This document shows positions 53,721-62,979 of a stretch of 64,000 nucleotides of DNA, one piece after another (within the stretch, counting starts at the first letter, position 1; every line of letters starts with the position of its first letter). A program made the translations under genes and the position numbers. This DNA is from DAOSWM01 sp035380045 (lineage in GTDB: Bacteria > Bacteroidota > Bacteroidia > Bacteroidales > Tenuifilaceae), in the NCBI GenBank assembly GCA_035380045.1, contig DAOSWM010000007.1, positions 19,696 through 83,695 on the forward strand, written 5' to 3'. A model generated the notes under the pieces. That model worked only from the letters and a program-made list of their open reading frames with translations. It ran no database searches and was not told the origin of the DNA.

Positions 53721-54119
53721 TTAGTAAACGTAGCACAGCACTTCGCCGCCTACTTTCTTAAGTCGTGCTTCTTTGTCGCTCATTACACCCTGTGAAGTTG
53801 ATAGGATTGCGATTCCTAGTCCGTTTAAAACACGAGGAAGATCATCAGATCCAACATACCTTCTCAAGCCGGGAGTGCTCACTCGCTCGAGATGCTTGAT
53901 GGCATTCTTCTTACTTTCGGGGTGGTACTTAAGAGCAATTTTTATTGATCCCTGCTTTTGATCCTCTTCGAACTTGTAATTAAGAATATAGCCTTTTTCG
54001 AAAAGAATTTTGGTTATTTCTTTTTTAATGTTCGAAGCAGGAATCTCTACGATTTTGTGGTTCGCCATAATAGCGTTCCTTACTCGGGTCAGATAATCTG
54101 CAATTGGGTCAGTAACCAT
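53721..54119 (-). CDS. rpsH: 30S ribosomal protein S8
   Basis: Central-domain 16S rRNA binder; the spc-operon translational repressor in E. coli. DPIADYLTRVRNAIMANH opening and C-terminal GLGIAILSTSQGVMSDKEAR. Length 132. Confidence 0.97.
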   Translation of the reverse strand: MVTDPIADYLTRVRNAIMANHKIVEIPASNIKKEITKILFEKGYILNYKFEEDQKQGSIKIALKYHPESKKNAIKHLERVSTPGLRRYVGSDDLPRVLNGLGIAILSTSQGVMSDKEARLKKVGGEVLCYVY

Positions 54120-54140
54120 ATCTTATTCTTAGTTAAATGT

Positions 54141-54410
54141 TTACCAGCTAGCTTTCTTCACTCCTGGGATTAAACCTTTTGAAGCCATTTCCCTGAATGT
54201 TATGCGGCTAATGCCAAATTGACGCATAAAACCACGTGGACGTCCTGTAACAGAACAACGGTTACGTTGACGTATGGGGTTCGAGTTACGGGGCAACTTC
54301 TGTAGTGCTACCCAATCGCCTTCAGCTTTCAGCCTTGCGCGTTTTTCAGCATACTTAGCGGCCATTTTAGCACGCCTAACCTCACGGGCTTTCATTGATT
54401 CTTTTGCCAT
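54141..54410 (-). CDS. rpsN: 30S ribosomal protein S14 (zinc-free long form)
   Basis: An 89-residue S14 of the long C-minus type: MAKESMKAREVRRAKMAAKY opening, then RNRCSVTGRPRGFMRQFGIS. The CxxC zinc pairs of the short form are absent. Two bases after rplE. Confidence 0.97.
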   Translation of the reverse strand: MAKESMKAREVRRAKMAAKYAEKRARLKAEGDWVALQKLPRNSNPIRQRNRCSVTGRPRGFMRQFGISRITFREMASKGLIPGVKKASW

Positions 54411-54412
54411 AC

Positions 54413-54970
54413 CTAGTTCTTTTTAGCGTTTTTAAAAGGGATGCCAAACTCACGCAGCAAAGCGTACGCTTCCTCATCAGATTCTGCAGAAGTAACAAAA
54501 GTTATCTCTACCCCTAAAATTTTATTTATCTTATCGATATCAACTTCAGGGAAAATGATGTGCTCTTGAATTCCGAGGCTATAGTTGCCTTTCCCATCTA
54601 GTTTATCGTTTACTCCTTTGAAGTCACGAATACGAGGTAGTGAAACGCATATAAGCCTTTCGAGGAATTCATACATTCTCTCACGTCGCAGCGTTACTTT
54701 AACACCAATCGGCATTCCTCTGCGAAGCTTAAAGTTAGAAATATCTTTCCTAGATATTGTTTGTACAGCTTTCTGACCTACAATCATTGAAAGTTCTTCC
54801 TGAGCTGTCTCAATCATTTTTTTGTCGGCCACTGCCTGTCCAACCCCTTGATTAACAACAATTTTTGTTAATTTTGGGACTTGCATTACGCTTTTGTATC
54901 CAAAATCTTTTGTAAGTTTTGGAATTATCTCATCGTAATACTTTTTCTTAAGGTTTGGTACGTATGTCAT
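54413..54970 (-). CDS. rplE: 50S ribosomal protein L5
   Basis: 5S rRNA-binding protein contacting S13 and P-site tRNA. VPKLTKIVVNQGVGQAVADK near residue 32, RRGMPIGVKVTLRRERMYEF and GNYSLGIQEHIIFPEVDID. ATG at 54970 overlaps the rplX stop by one base (TGATG), indicating coupled translation. Confidence 0.97.
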   Translation of the reverse strand: MTYVPNLKKKYYDEIIPKLTKDFGYKSVMQVPKLTKIVVNQGVGQAVADKKMIETAQEELSMIVGQKAVQTISRKDISNFKLRRGMPIGVKVTLRRERMYEFLERLICVSLPRIRDFKGVNDKLDGKGNYSLGIQEHIIFPEVDIDKINKILGVEITFVTSAESDEEAYALLREFGIPFKNAKKN

Positions 54971-55296
54971 CACTTAAGCTCCTCCCCTGATTTTTTTGAG
55001 TAACGAACTAGTTTTCCACTCTTCTCATTAATCCGGCGCCCAATACGGGTCGGTTTTCCACTGGCGGGATCAACCAGCATAAGGTTAGAGATGTGGATTG
55101 GGGCTTCCTTTTTAATGATGCCCCCTTGAGGGTACTTTGAGTTAGGTTTTGTGTGCTTCGACATCATATTCACACCCTCAACGATGGCGCGATCCTTGTC
55201 TTTAATAACCTCAAGCACTTTCCCCTGCTGACCTTTTGATTCGCCAGCATTCACGTATACCAGATCCCCTTTCTTAATATGTAACTTCTTATTCAT
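54970..55296 (-). CDS. rplX: 50S ribosomal protein L24
   Basis: Early-assembly initiator protein, 108 residues, with the KOW motif HIKKGDLVYVNAGESKGQQG (about 5-26) and KHTKPNSKYPQGGIIKKEAP. Stop overlaps the L5 start. Confidence 0.97.
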   Translation of the reverse strand: MNKKLHIKKGDLVYVNAGESKGQQGKVLEVIKDKDRAIVEGVNMMSKHTKPNSKYPQGGIIKKEAPIHISNLMLVDPASGKPTRIGRRINEKSGKLVRYSKKSGEELK

Positions 55297-55317
55297 CGTT
55301 TTAACGATTTTTTCAGA

Positions 55318-55683
55318 TTACAGTACCTCAGGAGCCAAGGATACAATTTTCATGTAACCATCTCGTAACTCACGAGCTACAGGCCCGAAGATACGGGTTC
55401 CACGAATTTCACCCTGGTTATTGAGTAATACACAGGCATTATCATCGAAACGGATGTAGCTACCATCGGAACGACGAAGCTCCTTCTTGGTTCTAACTAC
55501 AACTGCTTTGGTAACAGTACCTTTCTTAATTTCTCCACTAGGCAATGCGCTCTTCACAGTAACAACAATTTTGTCGCCAATGCGAGCATAACGTTTGCCC
55601 GTTCCTCCGAGAACGCGAATGCATAATACTTCCTTTGCACCGCTGTTGTCGGCAACTAATAGTCTACTTTCTTGTTGTATCAT
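55318..55683 (-). CDS. rplN: 50S ribosomal protein L14
   Basis: A 121-residue intersubunit-bridge protein: MIQQESRLLVADNSGAKEVL opening, then KKELRRSDGSYIRFDDNACV and RIFGPVARELRDGYMKIVSL. Two bases after rpsQ. Confidence 0.97.
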   Translation of the reverse strand: MIQQESRLLVADNSGAKEVLCIRVLGGTGKRYARIGDKIVVTVKSALPSGEIKKGTVTKAVVVRTKKELRRSDGSYIRFDDNACVLLNNQGEIRGTRIFGPVARELRDGYMKIVSLAPEVL

Positions 55684-55685
55684 GG

Positions 55686-55946
55686 CTACTTAGCTCTTTC
55701 AATGATTTCAACTAATCGCCAGCACTTAGTTTTACTTAAGGGCCGGGTTTCCATTATTCTTACGGTATCGCCAATGTTGCAAGTATTGTTTTCGTCGTGA
55801 GCATAGAACTTGGTGGTTCTGTTCACGAACTTACCGTAGATAGGGTGCTTAACTTTCCGCTTCACAGCAACAACTATCGATTTCTGCATCTTGTTGCTAA
55901 CCACGGTTCCTATCCTTTCTTTCCTAAGATTACGTGTATTTTCCAT
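55686..55946 (-). CDS. rpsQ: 30S ribosomal protein S17
   Basis: An 86-residue OB-fold protein: RKERIGTVVSNKMQKSIVVA near residue 7, KHPIYGKFVNRTTKFYAHDE, and RIMETRPLSKTKCWRLVEI. Confidence 0.97.
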   Translation of the reverse strand: MENTRNLRKERIGTVVSNKMQKSIVVAVKRKVKHPIYGKFVNRTTKFYAHDENNTCNIGDTVRIMETRPLSKTKCWRLVEIIERAK

Positions 55947-55959
55947 TGTAAATTTGGAT

Positions 55960-56160
55960 TTACTTATTCTGTAACTTAGTGCGTTCGGTGAGGATAGTCT
56001 TCAATCTAGCAACCGTTCTACGGGTCTCTTTAATCTTCATTGGATTATCGAGTGGCGAAATTGCATGGTTCATCTTAAGCTTAATTAGTTGAGATTCGAG
56101 CGAATCGATTCTCTCCTCAATCTCCTTATTGTTAAGCTCTTTAATTTCAGATGTTTTCAT
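55960..56160 (-). CDS. rpmC: 50S ribosomal protein L29
   Basis: A 66-residue two-helix protein at the exit tunnel: MKTSEIKELNNKEIEERIDS and NPMKIKETRRTVARLKTIL. ATG at 56160 chosen since an upstream in-frame start would overlap rplP by ~35 bases. Confidence 0.96.
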   Translation of the reverse strand: MKTSEIKELNNKEIEERIDSLESQLIKLKMNHAISPLDNPMKIKETRRTVARLKTILTERTKLQNK

Positions 56161-56167
56161 TTCTCGT

Positions 56168-56596
56168 CTAGTTTGAAGTTTCTGAATAATCACGACGCAC
56201 AATAAACTTAGTGGTAACTGGAAGTTTTTGTGCTGCTAAGCGCAAAGCTTCCTTCGCTACCTCCATAGGTACGCCTTCGGCCTCAATGATGACTCTTCCA
56301 GGAGTTACCGGAGCAACAAATCCTTCTGGAGCTCCTTTCCCTTTACCCATACGAACCTCTGCAGGTTTCTTGGTTATTGGTTTATCGGGGAAAATCCGGA
56401 TCCATATCTGACCCTCACGTTTCATATAACGGGTCACGGCCTGACGAGCAGCTTCAATCTGGCGACCAGTTATCCATTTGGTTTCTAATGATTTAATTCC
56501 AAAAGAACCGAAAGCTAACTGATTTCCACGCTGGGCAACACCTTTCATGCGCCCCTTCTGCTGCCTTCTGTATTTAGTTTTCTTTGGCTGTAACAT
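56168..56596 (-). CDS. rplP: 50S ribosomal protein L16
   Basis: A 142-residue protein near the A-site tRNA elbow: MLQPKKTKYRRQQKGRMKGV opening and WIRIFPDKPITKKPAEVRMG, GKGAPEGFVAPVTPGRVIIE. 24 bases after rpsC. Confidence 0.97.
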   Translation of the reverse strand: MLQPKKTKYRRQQKGRMKGVAQRGNQLAFGSFGIKSLETKWITGRQIEAARQAVTRYMKREGQIWIRIFPDKPITKKPAEVRMGKGKGAPEGFVAPVTPGRVIIEAEGVPMEVAKEALRLAAQKLPVTTKFIVRRDYSETSN

Positions 56597-56620
56597 TTCC
56601 TAGTCCATTAATGCTATTAA

Positions 56621-57343
56621 TTACTTCCTTTTTTTACGGAATCCGCCACGCGGCTTGTTAGAAGGCTGCTGTGGAGTTGAAGGTGCACTCACACCCATGT
56701 TAGGTGAAAGGTCACGCTTTCCATACACTTCGCCGTTACATATCCATACCTTAATACCAATGAGACCTACCTTAGTAAGTGCTTCGCCAAGGGCATAGTC
56801 AATATCAGCACGGAAAGTATGAAGAGGAATTCTTCCATCTTTGTATGTTTCAGAGCGAGCCATTTCGGCACCGCCCAACCGGCCAGATATTTGAACCTTA
56901 ATCCCCTCGGCGCCCATTCTCATGGTAGAAGCAATAGCCATTTTAATGGCACGACGGTATGAGATACGGCCTTCGAGCTGACGAGCAATATTGTTTGCTA
57001 CGATAGTAGCGTCCAGTTCGGGACGTTTTACCTCAAAGATGTTTATTTGAACCTCTTTACTGGTAATGTTTTTCAACTCCTCTTTTAACTTATCAACTTC
57101 CTGTCCGCCTTTCCCTATAATGATTCCTGGACGAGCAGTATGCACGGTTACGGTGATTAGTTTCAGCGTACGTTCGATAACAATTTTAGAAACGCTAGCT
57201 TTAGCTAGCCTAGCGCTGAGGTATTCACGAATCTTGTTGTCCTCAACGAGTTTCTGAGCGTAGCGGTTTCCACCATACCAGTTGGAATCCCATCCTTTAA
57301 TGATTCCAAGTCTGTTTCCTATTGGATTTACTTTTTGTCCCAT
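56621..57343 (-). CDS. rpsC: 30S ribosomal protein S3
   Basis: mRNA-entry helicase-site protein. KH domain with IIIGKGGQEVDKLKEELKN near residue 75, then VQISGRLGGAEMARSETYKD and the C-terminal basic tail (NKPRGGFRKKRK). Starts at the base after the rplV stop. Confidence 0.97.
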   Translation of the reverse strand: MGQKVNPIGNRLGIIKGWDSNWYGGNRYAQKLVEDNKIREYLSARLAKASVSKIVIERTLKLITVTVHTARPGIIIGKGGQEVDKLKEELKNITSKEVQINIFEVKRPELDATIVANNIARQLEGRISYRRAIKMAIASTMRMGAEGIKVQISGRLGGAEMARSETYKDGRIPLHTFRADIDYALGEALTKVGLIGIKVWICNGEVYGKRDLSPNMGVSAPSTPQQPSNKPRGGFRKKRK

Positions 57344-57766
57344 CTAGCTCTGTGTATTTTGAGATTCGTTACTAACTGCACTATCTACAACAACGGTTAC
57401 GTGGTTGGAATGCTTTCTAATTCGATGGGCACGCCCTTGAGGAGCGGTACGAATGCGTTTTAGCATACGGCCCTGATCAACGAAAATTTCCTTTACATAC
57501 AGGTTTGCATCCTCTATACGAACCCCTTCATTTTTGGCCTGCCAGTTTGATACTGCTGATTTTAGAAGTTTTTCAACTTTTATGGCAGCTTCTTTGGGGG
57601 TAAAATGAAGAATATTAAGAGCGGTTTCAACCTGTTTCCCGCGAACCATGTCAACAACCAAGCGCATTTTGCGGGGAGAAGTTGGGCAATTCCTCAGAAT
57701 TGCGAAAGCTTTTTTGCTTTTCTCCTCCTTTATTTTGTTGGCTTTGATACGTTTTCTTGCACCCAT
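57344..57766 (-). CDS. rplV: 50S ribosomal protein L22
   Basis: Lines the exit tunnel with a beta-hairpin. NCPTSPRKMRLVVDMVRGKQ near residue 27 and RIRTAPQGRAHRIRKHSNHV near 107, with a short Ser/Asn/Gln tail. Length 140, slightly above the E. coli size of 110. Confidence 0.97.
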   Translation of the reverse strand: MGARKRIKANKIKEEKSKKAFAILRNCPTSPRKMRLVVDMVRGKQVETALNILHFTPKEAAIKVEKLLKSAVSNWQAKNEGVRIEDANLYVKEIFVDQGRMLKRIRTAPQGRAHRIRKHSNHVTVVVDSAVSNESQNTQS

Positions 57767-57795
57767 TATTATGTTGCTTTAAGAAATCAATTCAC

Positions 57796-58065
57796 TTACT
57801 TCTTCTTATTCCCTGCGTGACCACGGAAAGTACGGGTGGGGGCAAACTCACCGAGTTTGTGACCAACCATATTTTCGGTAACGTAAACAGGAATAAACTT
57901 ATTCCCGTTGTGAACTGCAATAGTGTGTCCTACAAAATCAGGTGAAATCATTGATCTTCTTGACCAAGTTTTAATAACCTGTTTTTTGTTGGCAGTATTC
58001 ATGTCCACAACTCGCTTTTCCAGCTTATAGTCTATAAAAGGACCTTTTTTTAATGACCGACTCAT
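57796..58065 (-). CDS. rpsS: 30S ribosomal protein S19
   Basis: An 89-residue head protein pairing with S13: MSRSLKKGPFIDYKLEKRV opening, WSRRSMISPDFVGHTIAVHN and GEFAPTRTFRGHAG. Confidence 0.97.
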   Translation of the reverse strand: MSRSLKKGPFIDYKLEKRVVDMNTANKKQVIKTWSRRSMISPDFVGHTIAVHNGNKFIPVYVTENMVGHKLGEFAPTRTFRGHAGNKKK

Positions 58066-58083
58066 AGTTCAGCTTTTTTCAGA

Positions 58084-58908
58084 TTACTTTTTCCTGCGTT
58101 CAACAATGAATTTGTTAGAAAGCTTCTTTTTGGAACGAGTTTTATATCCCTTCGCAGGTATACCCTTGCGTGAGCGTGGGTGACCTCCGCTGGCACGACC
58201 TTCGCCACCACCCATTGGGTGATCAACTGGGTTCATTACCACACCACGAGTTCTTGGTCTGCGCCCTAACCAACGGCTACGGCCAGCTTTCCCTGAACGT
58301 TCAAGTGCATGATCGGAGTTTGAAACTGTTCCAACAGTAGCTTTGCAGGTAGTTAATACCATACGAATCTCGCCACTAGGCAATTTAAGTACTGCGTACT
58401 TGCCTTCGCGTGCGAGCAGCTGAGCGTACGATCCGGCGCTACGCGCCATAATTCCACCTTGTCCTGGTTTTAGTTCAATGTTATGAACTATGGTACCAAG
58501 TGGAATTTCGGAAAGGTACAATGCGTTACCAATTTCGGGGGCAACTCCCTTACCCGACATAATGGTCTGGCCTACCTGGAGGCCAGCTGGTGCAATAATA
58601 TAACGTTTTTCTCCGTCGGTGTACACAACCAGAGCTATGCGAGCGGTACGATTGGGATCGTACTCGATGGTTTTAACAACAGCAGCCACACCGTCGCGTT
58701 CGCGCGCAAAGTCAACTATCCTGTATCTACGCTTGTGACCACCACCAATGTAGCGCATGGTCATTTTACCGGTGTTGTTTCTTCCACCAGATTTTTTAAT
58801 GGGGCGTAGTAACGATTTCTCAGGTGTCGAGGTTGTGATATCGTCGAATGCACCTATAATTTTATGCCTTTGTCCTGGGGTAACAGGTTTAAGTTTTCTT
58901 ACAGCCAT
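58084..58908 (-). CDS. rplB: 50S ribosomal protein L2
   Basis: Peptidyl-transferase-centre protein, 274 residues. GGGHKRRYRIVDFARERDG near residue 51 and the highly conserved VVMNPVDHPMGGGEGRASGG near 221 with the histidine implicated in peptidyl transfer. Confidence 0.98.
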   Translation of the reverse strand: MAVRKLKPVTPGQRHKIIGAFDDITTSTPEKSLLRPIKKSGGRNNTGKMTMRYIGGGHKRRYRIVDFARERDGVAAVVKTIEYDPNRTARIALVVYTDGEKRYIIAPAGLQVGQTIMSGKGVAPEIGNALYLSEIPLGTIVHNIELKPGQGGIMARSAGSYAQLLAREGKYAVLKLPSGEIRMVLTTCKATVGTVSNSDHALERSGKAGRSRWLGRRPRTRGVVMNPVDHPMGGGEGRASGGHPRSRKGIPAKGYKTRSKKKLSNKFIVERRKK

Positions 58909-58913
58909 TTCAA

Positions 58914-59204
58914 TTAAATGTTGCTAAAAAAGTCAATCTGTTCTCCTTGCTTAAGCGTTACAATGGCCTTTTTAAAGCTGTTAGTTTTACCAGCAATTAC
59001 GCCGGCACGTGTATAACGGCTCTTCCGTTTTCCACCATAACGCATCGTATTAACTGACTCAACAGTTACTCCATAGAACTCTTCTACGGCTTTCTTTACC
59101 TGTAACCTATTGGCGTTTTTATCAACTATGAAACCATACTGGTTAAGTTTCTCGCCAAGTTTTTCCATTTTCTCGGTAACTACCGGTTTAATAATAATAT
59201 TCAT
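58914..59204 (-). CDS. rplW: 50S ribosomal protein L23
   Basis: Exit-tunnel docking protein for trigger factor and SRP, 96 residues: IIKPVVTEKMEKLGEKLNQY and VKKAVEEFYGVTVESVNTM. Five bases before rplB. Confidence 0.97.
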   Translation of the reverse strand: MNIIIKPVVTEKMEKLGEKLNQYGFIVDKNANRLQVKKAVEEFYGVTVESVNTMRYGGKRKSRYTRAGVIAGKTNSFKKAIVTLKQGEQIDFFSNI

Positions 59205-59214
59205 GGCTACAGGG

Positions 59215-59847
59215 TTATTGTATGTTAAACATTTTGTTTAGAACATCAATAGAGCTCTCAACAAACACCAAAGTACCCGCATTCATAATTTCGTATGTAT
59301 TTATATTTGAAGCGGTTAATACTTTTTGGCGTTGTAAATTTCTGGACGACAAATATATGTTTTTATTTGATTCGCCCATAACGAAAAGCGACTTTTTATT
59401 ATTCAGGTTTAGATTCCTGCAAATGCCAATAAACTCTTTAGTTTTTGGAGCATCGAAAGAGAAATCTTCAAGAACAACGATTGAGTTGTTCTTAGCCTTG
59501 TAGGATAGAGCGCTTTTACGTGCTAGCTGCTTCAATTTTTTGTTAAGTTTGAAGCTGTAATCACGGGGTTGTGGGCCGAAAACTCGTCCACCGCCACGGA
59601 AAAGGGGTGACTTAATTGAGCCAGCACGAGCAGTACCGGTTCCTTTTTGTCTTTTCAGTTTACGGGTACTTCCCGATACCTCGTTACGTTCTTTCGATTT
59701 GTGAGTTCCCTGACGTTGGTTTGCAAGGTACTGCTTCACATCGAGGTAAATGGCATGATCGTTTGGCTGAACGCCAAAAATCTCATCATTGAGCACCACT
59801 TTACGTCCCGTTTCCTGTCCTGTTGTATTAAGTACGTTAATTTCCAT
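59215..59847 (-). CDS. rplD: 50S ribosomal protein L4
   Basis: A 210-residue exit-tunnel protein and, in E. coli, S10-operon repressor. KQKGTGTARAGSIKSPLFRG near residue 70 and GRVFGPQPRDYSFKLNKKLK. Start overlaps the rplC stop by one base. Confidence 0.97.
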   Translation of the reverse strand: MEINVLNTTGQETGRKVVLNDEIFGVQPNDHAIYLDVKQYLANQRQGTHKSKERNEVSGSTRKLKRQKGTGTARAGSIKSPLFRGGGRVFGPQPRDYSFKLNKKLKQLARKSALSYKAKNNSIVVLEDFSFDAPKTKEFIGICRNLNLNNKKSLFVMGESNKNIYLSSRNLQRQKVLTASNINTYEIMNAGTLVFVESSIDVLNKMFNIQ

Positions 59848-60464
59848 TACTTCTCAATGATTAAGTATGAACCTTTTGCACCAGGGATTGAACCCTTAAC
59901 AATAAGAAGGTTGCTTTCGGGGATAACCTTAATTAAGCGAAGGTTGATAATTTTCACTCTATCGCCACCGGTTCTTCCAGCCATGCGCAAACCTTTAAAT
60001 ACTCTACTAGGGTATGAACTTGCACCTAGAGAGCCTGGTGCACGTAAACGGTTGTGCTGACCATGAGTTTGGCCACCAACACCGCTAAACCCATGACGTT
60101 TTACAACGCCCTGAAAACCTTTTCCTTTGGAGATTCCAGTTACATCAATCCACCTATCTTCCAAGAAAATTTCAGAGGTAATAACATCACCAAGGTTATA
60201 CTCCTTGTTCCAGTCTTTAATCTCTGCCACTTTCCTTTTGGGAGTAGTGTTTGCTTTCTGGAAATGGCCAAGCAAAGGTTTGCTGGTGTGCTTCTCTTTC
60301 ATGTCGTCGAAGGCAAGCTGAAGAGCGGAGTATCCATCCTTTTCTACAGTTCTTACCTGAGTAACAACGCAGGGACCAGCCTCAATTACAGTGCATGGTA
60401 TGTTTTTACCCTCGGCACTGAACACGGAAGTCATTCCGATTTTACGTCCAATAATTCCTGCCAT
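59847..60464 (-). CDS. rplC: 50S ribosomal protein L3
   Basis: A 205-residue assembly initiator near the peptidyl-transferase centre. MAGIIGRKIGMTSVFSAEGK opening and GKGFQGVVKRHGFSGVGGQT near 115, whose loop includes the glutamine methylated in E. coli. Confidence 0.97.
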   Translation of the reverse strand: MAGIIGRKIGMTSVFSAEGKNIPCTVIEAGPCVVTQVRTVEKDGYSALQLAFDDMKEKHTSKPLLGHFQKANTTPKRKVAEIKDWNKEYNLGDVITSEIFLEDRWIDVTGISKGKGFQGVVKRHGFSGVGGQTHGQHNRLRAPGSLGASSYPSRVFKGLRMAGRTGGDRVKIINLRLIKVIPESNLLIVKGSIPGAKGSYLIIEK

Positions 60465-60489
60465 TTCTCTTTAAATTAATTTTCTACAC

Positions 60490-60795
60490 TCATACTTTAA
60501 TTTCTACTTCGACTCCACTGGGCAGCTCAAGTTTCATGAGCGCATCAATTGTTTTTGGAGTGGAGCTGTAGATGTCGAGTAGTCTCTTGAAGGAGCTGAG
60601 TTGAAACTGCTCCCTGGACTTCTTGTTCACAAAGGTAGAACGGTTCACGGTGAAGATGCGTTTGTGTGTAGGAAGTGGAATTGGTCCGTTTACTACAGCA
60701 CCCGTAGATTTTACGGTTTTAACGATCTTCTCGGCCGATTTGTCCACCAAGTTGTGATCGTACGATTTCAGTTTGATTCTGATCTTTTGGCTCAT
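60490..60795 (-). CDS. rpsJ: 30S ribosomal protein S10
   Basis: A 101-residue 30S head protein; also the NusE transcription antitermination factor in E. coli. KIRIKLKSYDHNLVDKSAEK and IPLPTHKRIFTVNRSTFVNK. Directly follows fusA (21 bases), joining the str and S10 operons without a tuf gene. Confidence 0.97.
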   Translation of the reverse strand: MSQKIRIKLKSYDHNLVDKSAEKIVKTVKSTGAVVNGPIPLPTHKRIFTVNRSTFVNKKSREQFQLSSFKRLLDIYSSTPKTIDALMKLELPSGVEVEIKV

Positions 60796-60816
60796 TTTAC
60801 AACAAATGGTAAATGA

Positions 60817-62934
60817 TTAATCGACTTCTTTTACAATTTTACCACGTAGCTTTTCCACAATCTCCTTCGCAATGTTAGCAGGAACCTCAGCATAGTGTGA
60901 AAACTCCATTGTTGAGGTAGCTCTTCCGGAGGTGAGCGTACGTAGTACGGTAACGTATCCGAACTGTTCGGATAGCGGAACCTTAGCTTTAATTACTCGG
61001 GCAGCGCCTTTTGATTCCATTCCGTTTATTTGTCCTCTGCGCTTGTTAAAATCACCAATAACATCGCCCATGTATTCCTCTGGGGTAACAACCTCAACGG
61101 ACATGATAGGTTCGAGAAGTATTGGTGCTGCTTTGGGACAAGCATGTCGGAATGCTTGACGAGCCGCGATTTCGAAAGAAAGTGAATCGGAGTCAACCGG
61201 GTGGAACGAACCATCCTTTAGAATAACCTTCAGGTTAGGGAGAGCGTAGCCAGCGAGAACTCCGTTCTTCATGGCAATCTCAAATCCTTTTTGAACTGAA
61301 GGAATGTATTCACGTGGAATGTTACCTCCCTTAACTTCGTCCACAAATTGAAGACCCACAACGCCTTCATCGGCGGGTCCAATCTCTACAATGATATCGG
61401 CGAATTTACCTCTACCACCGGTTTGCTTCTTGAACACCTCGCGATGCTCAACAGATTTTGTAATAGCCTCTTTGTAGGCAACCTGAGGTGCTCCCTGGTT
61501 GATATCAACCTTGAATTCGCGTCTCAGGCGATCAACAATGATTTCGAGGTGAAGTTCACCCATTCCGCTAATCACGGTTTGTGCGTTCTCCTCATCGGTG
61601 TGAACCCTAAAAGTAGGATCCTCCTCGGCAAGTTTTCCAAGTGCAACCCCTAACTTGTCGAGATCCTGTTGTGTTTTAGGTTCAACTGCGAGTCCAATAA
61701 CTGGCTCGGGGAAGGTCATCGATTCGAGGGCAATAGGATTTTTCTCCTCACAAATGGTGTCGCCAGTGCGTAGGTCTTTAAACCCAACTGCTGCACAAAT
61801 ATCGCCAGCTTCGCAAACTTCGATTGGATTTTGCTTGTTGGCATGCATTTGGTAGAGTCGGCTAATACGCTCCTTCTTACCGCTTCGTGAGTTAAAAACG
61901 TAGCTCCCACTGGGGAGTTTCCCCGAGTAAACCCTTATGAATGCTAAGCGTCCTACGAAAGGATCTGTGGCAATTTTAAATGCTAATCCACAGAATGGCT
62001 CTTTTTCATCAGGATTACGGGTTAACTCTTTCTCTGAATCGGGATGCAGCCCCTTAACCGCTCCAACGTCGAGCGGGCTGGGGAGAAATGAAACTACAGC
62101 ATCCAAAAGGCGTTGTATGCCTTTATTTTTAAAGGCAGAACCGCATAGAACGGGAACAATCGACAAATCGATAGTTGCCTTGCGGATAGTATCAAGGATT
62201 TCCTCCTTCGTGATTGAGTCGGGATCGTCAAAGAAACGCTCAAGCAGATCGTCGTTGTATTCTGCCACGGCTTCGATTAGCTGTTCGCGCCAACTATTCA
62301 CCTCGTCAACCATGTCAGAGGGAACATCCTCCAAACGGTACTGAGTGGTATTGGTTTCTGGATCTTCGAACCAAACCACAGATTTATTCTCAATAAGATC
62401 AACGATCCCTACGAAAGTATCTTCGTTTCCGATAGGAATTTGGATAGGGATTGGACGAGCACCCAGCTTCTCCTTGATTTGGGAAACTACTGAGTAGAAA
62501 TCGGCCCCTGGCCTATCCATTTTATTCACAAAAGCCAACCGTGGAACCCTGTACTTATCGGCTTGCCTCCAAACGGTTTCGCTCTGGGGTTCTACGCCAC
62601 CAACAGCACAAAAGACAGCTACAGCGCCGTCGAGAACTCTGAGCGAACGCTCAACCTCAACGGTAAAATCAACGTGTCCTGGAGTATCGATTACGTTAAC
62701 CTGGTATAGTTTTTCGTTATACTTCCAGAAAGTGGTAGTTGCTGCAGAAGTAATGGTAATTCCTCGCTCCTGCTCCTGAACCATCCAGTCCATGGTAGCA
62801 GCTCCGTCGTGCACCTCTCCAATTCTATGTGTTTTACCCGTATAGTAAAGAACGCGCTCGGTGGTAGTTGTTTTACCGGCGTCGATATGGGCCATGATGC
62901 CAATGTTACGGGTAAATCTTAAATCTCTGCTCAT
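60817..62934 (-). CDS. fusA: Elongation factor G
   Basis: Translocation GTPase, 705 residues. G1 AHIDAGKTTTTERVLYYTG (about 15-33), switch I RGITITSAAT, G3 DTPGHVDFT near 85, G4 NKMDRPGAD near 138, then domains II-V ending in GYVTVLRTLTSGRATSTMEF. This is a full canonical EF-G; no sign of the divergent EF-G2 type. Located between rpsG and rpsJ. Confidence 0.98.
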   Translation of the reverse strand: MSRDLRFTRNIGIMAHIDAGKTTTTERVLYYTGKTHRIGEVHDGAATMDWMVQEQERGITITSAATTTFWKYNEKLYQVNVIDTPGHVDFTVEVERSLRVLDGAVAVFCAVGGVEPQSETVWRQADKYRVPRLAFVNKMDRPGADFYSVVSQIKEKLGARPIPIQIPIGNEDTFVGIVDLIENKSVVWFEDPETNTTQYRLEDVPSDMVDEVNSWREQLIEAVAEYNDDLLERFFDDPDSITKEEILDTIRKATIDLSIVPVLCGSAFKNKGIQRLLDAVVSFLPSPLDVGAVKGLHPDSEKELTRNPDEKEPFCGLAFKIATDPFVGRLAFIRVYSGKLPSGSYVFNSRSGKKERISRLYQMHANKQNPIEVCEAGDICAAVGFKDLRTGDTICEEKNPIALESMTFPEPVIGLAVEPKTQQDLDKLGVALGKLAEEDPTFRVHTDEENAQTVISGMGELHLEIIVDRLRREFKVDINQGAPQVAYKEAITKSVEHREVFKKQTGGRGKFADIIVEIGPADEGVVGLQFVDEVKGGNIPREYIPSVQKGFEIAMKNGVLAGYALPNLKVILKDGSFHPVDSDSLSFEIAARQAFRHACPKAAPILLEPIMSVEVVTPEEYMGDVIGDFNKRRGQINGMESKGAARVIKAKVPLSEQFGYVTVLRTLTSGRATSTMEFSHYAEVPANIAKEIVEKLRGKIVKEVD

Positions 62935-62979
62935 TTAAAAAGTTGACTCCTGTATTATATATAAGGTATTTCAAAAAAA

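Noticed and set aside
59647..60479. Plus-strand open frames of 137 and 141 codons opposite rplC/rplD
   Set aside because: Antisense to highly conserved ribosomal proteins; composition is unlike a protein family.
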